DNA of 64,000 nucleotides from Methylomonas sp. UP202 (GTDB lineage Bacteria; Pseudomonadota; Gammaproteobacteria; Methylococcales; Methylomonadaceae): NCBI RefSeq assembly GCF_029910655.1, contig NZ_CP123897.1, positions 3,833,547 to 3,897,546 of the forward strand, read 5' to 3'. Shown piece by piece: positions 61,803 to 64,000 of this stretch (position 1 is its first letter; each line of letters starts with the position of its first letter). The notes under the pieces were generated by a model. It saw only the letters and a program-made list of their open reading frames with translations, ran no database searches and was not told where the DNA came from. The position numbers and the translations under genes were made by a program.

Positions 61803-62891
61803 TCAATCAATGCAACTACTGTTTCCGCCACCCGATGTTTCCAGCATTACGGCGGTGTCCGTGTAGTTTATTAGCCAGCAGGCGCCAAAGGGTAGCTTAG
61901 GCAATACTGGAACTAAAAATTGACCGGTAATATGAGTCGCATTAGCTATGGTAAATTGAGTACCGATTGGAGGTAAAAAGCCAGGCCGTAGCAAGACGTT
62001 GAGATAAGTGTTGCTCAAGTTCAGACTGCCATCCACATTTAATTTGTCGTTGTTTTGTGGCCCGGATAGTTCGATATCCAGAGAACCGCCTAAGATCAGA
62101 TCGGCTTTGCTGATGGTCAAAGTACCGATCGGAGCGCCAGGAGAAATTACTCCTTTTGAACCTACAATGGAAGCGGTTCCACTATCGATCTTTAGCGTTC
62201 CGTTCCCACTCAGCCTCCCTCCGGATATATTGACTGATTTTGCTCTAAAAAAGCCATTGACTTCGATCTCTCCCTTGGTTTGAACGTAATTGAAGGATTC
62301 CTGATAATCTTCTTTCGGGAAATTACCGCGAGAAGTTATTTCAAATTTACCTTGATTTTTAAATGCACCTGCTCCACCCGCCGACCCTATTGAGTCATCA
62401 AACCTGCATGTTCCAAAATTGTTAAAGGCACCGTTTATAGCCAGCAAATTATCACCCAAAGCGGCGTCACCATGTATCGGCGCAAAGTTAACCGTCCCGT
62501 AATTGTCAAATTTACCACTGTGTACAAATAGCCACTCAGGGGAATTAACAATCCCAGACGCCCGGTTAGTAATAACCGCAGCGTTTCCCCGGAACTGTAA
62601 TTCATAGTAGATGTTTAAAGTTCCATAGTTTTCTATCCCACCCTCTAAAACAAGGTTGAAGCCAGGGGCCACGGTAAATTCGCCGTAATTGGTTAAATCA
62701 CCGGAATAGGTGACACTCCCGACTCCTCTATCGCAAGAAATGGCAGTTTGATAAGGAATAGTATAAGCAACATTATTTACTAGAGCCTCTCTACATTCAA
62801 TCGAATCTGAAATATCCGCTCGCGCCGAATTGACCGAAAACAATATCTGCAGAAAAAATACAACACGGATAACTTGGTTTAATTTATTCAT
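61803..62891 (-). CDS. Secreted beta-helix-like protein (autotransporter-passenger style)
   Basis: The ATG at 62889-62891 (MNKLNQVIRVVFF, GAGGGAGTT upstream) gives 362 residues with a signal peptide ending ARA. The mature protein has repeated 'NYGTLNI / NYGTVNF / NFGTCRF / NQGKFEI' short strands and a 'GGRLSGNGTLKI...GSKGVISPGAPIGTLTI' block, the autotransporter-associated beta-helix wording. There is no C-terminal beta-barrel; the last residues are SGGGNSSCID. Cys residues at both ends may form a disulfide. It has no sorting signal. It could be an adhesin or a piece of one. The coding DNA is more AT-rich than most neighbours. Confidence 0.8.
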   Translation of the reverse strand: MNKLNQVIRVVFFLQILFSVNSARADISDSIECREALVNNVAYTIPYQTAISCDRGVGSVTYSGDLTNYGEFTVAPGFNLVLEGGIENYGTLNIYYELQFRGNAAVITNRASGIVNSPEWLFVHSGKFDNYGTVNFAPIHGDAALGDNLLAINGAFNNFGTCRFDDSIGSAGGAGAFKNQGKFEITSRGNFPKEDYQESFNYVQTKGEIEVNGFFRAKSVNISGGRLSGNGTLKIDSGTASIVGSKGVISPGAPIGTLTISKADLILGGSLDIELSGPQNNDKLNVDGSLNLSNTYLNVLLRPGFLPPIGTQFTIANATHITGQFLVPVLPKLPFGACWLINYTDTAVMLETSGGGNSSCID

Positions 62892-63093
62892 AACTCCCTC
62901 ACTAATATTATCAAAATAACTTCCGACCAGTCTATACACGTAAGGACTTACCTGCTTCTGTGTAATCAATTTCTTACGCTGACACATACTTATTCATCAA
63001 CGCCACGAGTATTAAGGAACCTCTGATTAATTCGCAACCTAGAATTCTATAACTAATTAAATCAGCAGATGTTTAAACCGACTCTCTATTCCA

Positions 63094-63843
63094 CTAAAAA
63101 ACCATGCTTTTCTTATTGAAGCCCAACACTCCCAGCAAACCTATCAAAAAAGACCACGCGGCAGCCGGCAGAGGAACTGGCGCCGCCGACAGCAGATTAC
63201 CCGAGTGATTTAAGTCAATATAAAAAGTTTTAGCATTACTTACGCCATCCAATGTAAAGGTAAAGCTACCCGAAAATTGTTTAGTCCCGGAGGAAAGGCC
63301 CGTGATTAAGGAGCTTGCCAACGCCTCGTCGAATTGATCGATCAATCCATCGCTATCGGTATAATGAATACCGACCGATGTGACGCCATCATTTCCAACG
63401 ATTTCAGTTGACAAGCTATAGGAATAACTCATGGTAATCGAATATGAGTTAACGCCTAAATTATTAAACCCAACATCGTACCAACCGACTTGACTATAGT
63501 CGATCGCACCCGCTGAAACGCCCCCCGCTAAATCAAATTCGTGGGAAAAGCTCGTGCCGACCTGTACCGGTTTAACGCCCGTGGCGAACTCCTCGGTCGT
63601 ATCAAAAACTACCCCGTCTCCGGTCAAGTCGATAAACGTCGCTGGAAAATCAGCTCCCGACCTTACGAACGATGCTGAAAACTCTAAGTCACTCAAATCG
63701 CTGGCCGACGTTTCAATATTTGCAATTGAAAAACTCAAATTGGCTAGACTTGAAAACGTAACGCTCGCCGCGGCGTTGTTAGTACCGGCCATTACAAGCG
63801 CGAACACAGCCACAATCAACACCGATTTTATTTTAAATCTCAT
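63094..63843 (-). CDS. VPLPA-CTERM exported protein (249 aa)
   Basis: The ATG at 63841-63843 (MRFKIKSVLIVAVF, GGGGATT upstream) gives a signal peptide ending AAA and an all-beta mature part rich in Ser/Thr (FSIANIETSASDLSDLEFSAS, SYSITMSYSYSLSTEIVGND). The C-terminus VPLPAAAWSFLIGLLGVLGFNKK is a VPLPA sorting signal. It does not show the [DN][ST]H...FxFxL motif set of the seven-member family, so it is only functionally related through the anchor. No function is recognised. Confidence 0.83.
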   Translation of the reverse strand: MRFKIKSVLIVAVFALVMAGTNNAAASVTFSSLANLSFSIANIETSASDLSDLEFSASFVRSGADFPATFIDLTGDGVVFDTTEEFATGVKPVQVGTSFSHEFDLAGGVSAGAIDYSQVGWYDVGFNNLGVNSYSITMSYSYSLSTEIVGNDGVTSVGIHYTDSDGLIDQFDEALASSLITGLSSGTKQFSGSFTFTLDGVSNAKTFYIDLNHSGNLLSAAPVPLPAAAWSFLIGLLGVLGFNKKSMVF

Positions 63844-64000
63844 ATAATCCCCAAAACAGAATAAAACACGACACAAATTAGCAAATAACCGTGTTTTCAA
63901 TTTAGATAACGGACGAAGCCAACATCTACCGATATTAAATTTCAATTTAACATCGGACAAGCGGACGACGTCCACTTGTCTTAATGCTGATTATTGCTCC
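63844..64000. other. Right edge, leader of the 63094 gene
   Basis: These 157 bases are the upstream region of the last gene; no further gene or element is recognised before the window ends. Confidence 0.4.

Noticed and set aside
1..64000. tRNA, rRNA, CRISPR arrays, prophage or integrative element ends
   Set aside because: No T-loop/anticodon patterns, rRNA-like text, spacer arrays, phage structural genes or integrase genes were seen on either strand.

Overview
The window looks like a piece of chromosome from a gammaproteobacterial methanotroph (Methylococcales type). The evidence is a formyltransferase/hydrolase subunit gene (fhcA, tetrahydromethanopterin-linked C1 oxidation), five serine-cycle genes (mcl, mtkA, mtkB, sga, hydroxypyruvate reductase), a split B12-dependent ribonucleotide reductase of Pseudomonas type, and many secreted proteins ending in a VPLPA/PEP-CTERM sorting signal. 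No rRNA, tRNA or CRISPR array was seen. The taxonomic call is an inference from gene content.

Layout. 1-1.2 kb: 5' part of a leucine-rich-repeat (probably Roco-type) protein running off the left edge. 1.8-10.9 kb: a zinc-homeostasis block on the minus strand (COG0523 GTPase, folE2, fhcA, DUF1826, ZIP importer, a second long COG0523 GTPase, ZnuD-like TonB receptor), with two Zur-box-like palindromes. 11.3-14.8 kb: three exported or toxin-like genes, namely an unrecognised secreted protein, a PI-PLC-X protein lacking the second catalytic His, and a small protein with a CNF/BLF1-like GGC...H motif. 15.0-17.4 kb: a complete IS66 element with a perfect 8-bp target duplication. 17.5-18.9 kb: repeats, an orphan YgiT-type antitoxin and a DUF4062 protein. 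19-30 kb: nrdJa/nrdJb, a large SNF2 helicase and the mcl-mtkA-mtkB operon. 30.6-35 kb: a FecI-FecR-TonB receptor signalling set. 35-40 kb: four VPLPA-CTERM genes, one pair behind a c-di-GMP-I-like riboswitch candidate. 40-48.7 kb: a small unknown protein, a decayed REP-associated transposase, a glycosyltransferase, dctA, sga, a small VPLPA-like protein and hydroxypyruvate reductase. 48.7-57 kb: a six-gene same-strand module (SpeE-like membrane protein, PKD/DUF1566 surface protein, TlpA thioredoxin, DUF4266, a giant DUF3570 fusion, and a paralogue of the VPLPA family without its sorting tail). 57.4-64 kb: more VPLPA-CTERM proteins, one behind a second riboswitch candidate, and a beta-helix-like secreted protein.

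How it fits together. The zinc block reads as a zinc-starvation response: outer-membrane uptake, inner-membrane import, metallochaperone GTPases and a zinc-independent GTP cyclohydrolase. The C1 genes supply formate-level oxidation and the glyoxylate/malyl-CoA half of the serine cycle, although they are scattered over 27 kb. The most novel material is the surface-protein region at 35-64 kb. Seven members of one undescribed protein family (shared motifs [DN][ST]H...FxFxL, then an F[ST][LV][YF]xG...H[DE] motif, then LxAGxYTIxxGG) lie in about 26 kb. Two are preceded by RNA elements with the same GCGA-capped helix and compensatory base changes. One is downstream of the DUF4266/DUF3570/TlpA genes, whose products carry His7, Met-rich and Cys-x-Cys segments that suggest metal (perhaps copper) handling at the outer membrane.

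Three short inverted-repeat elements (about 92, 91 and 153 bp) each sit inside an operon gap (nrdJa/nrdJb, mcl/mtkA, fecI/fecR).
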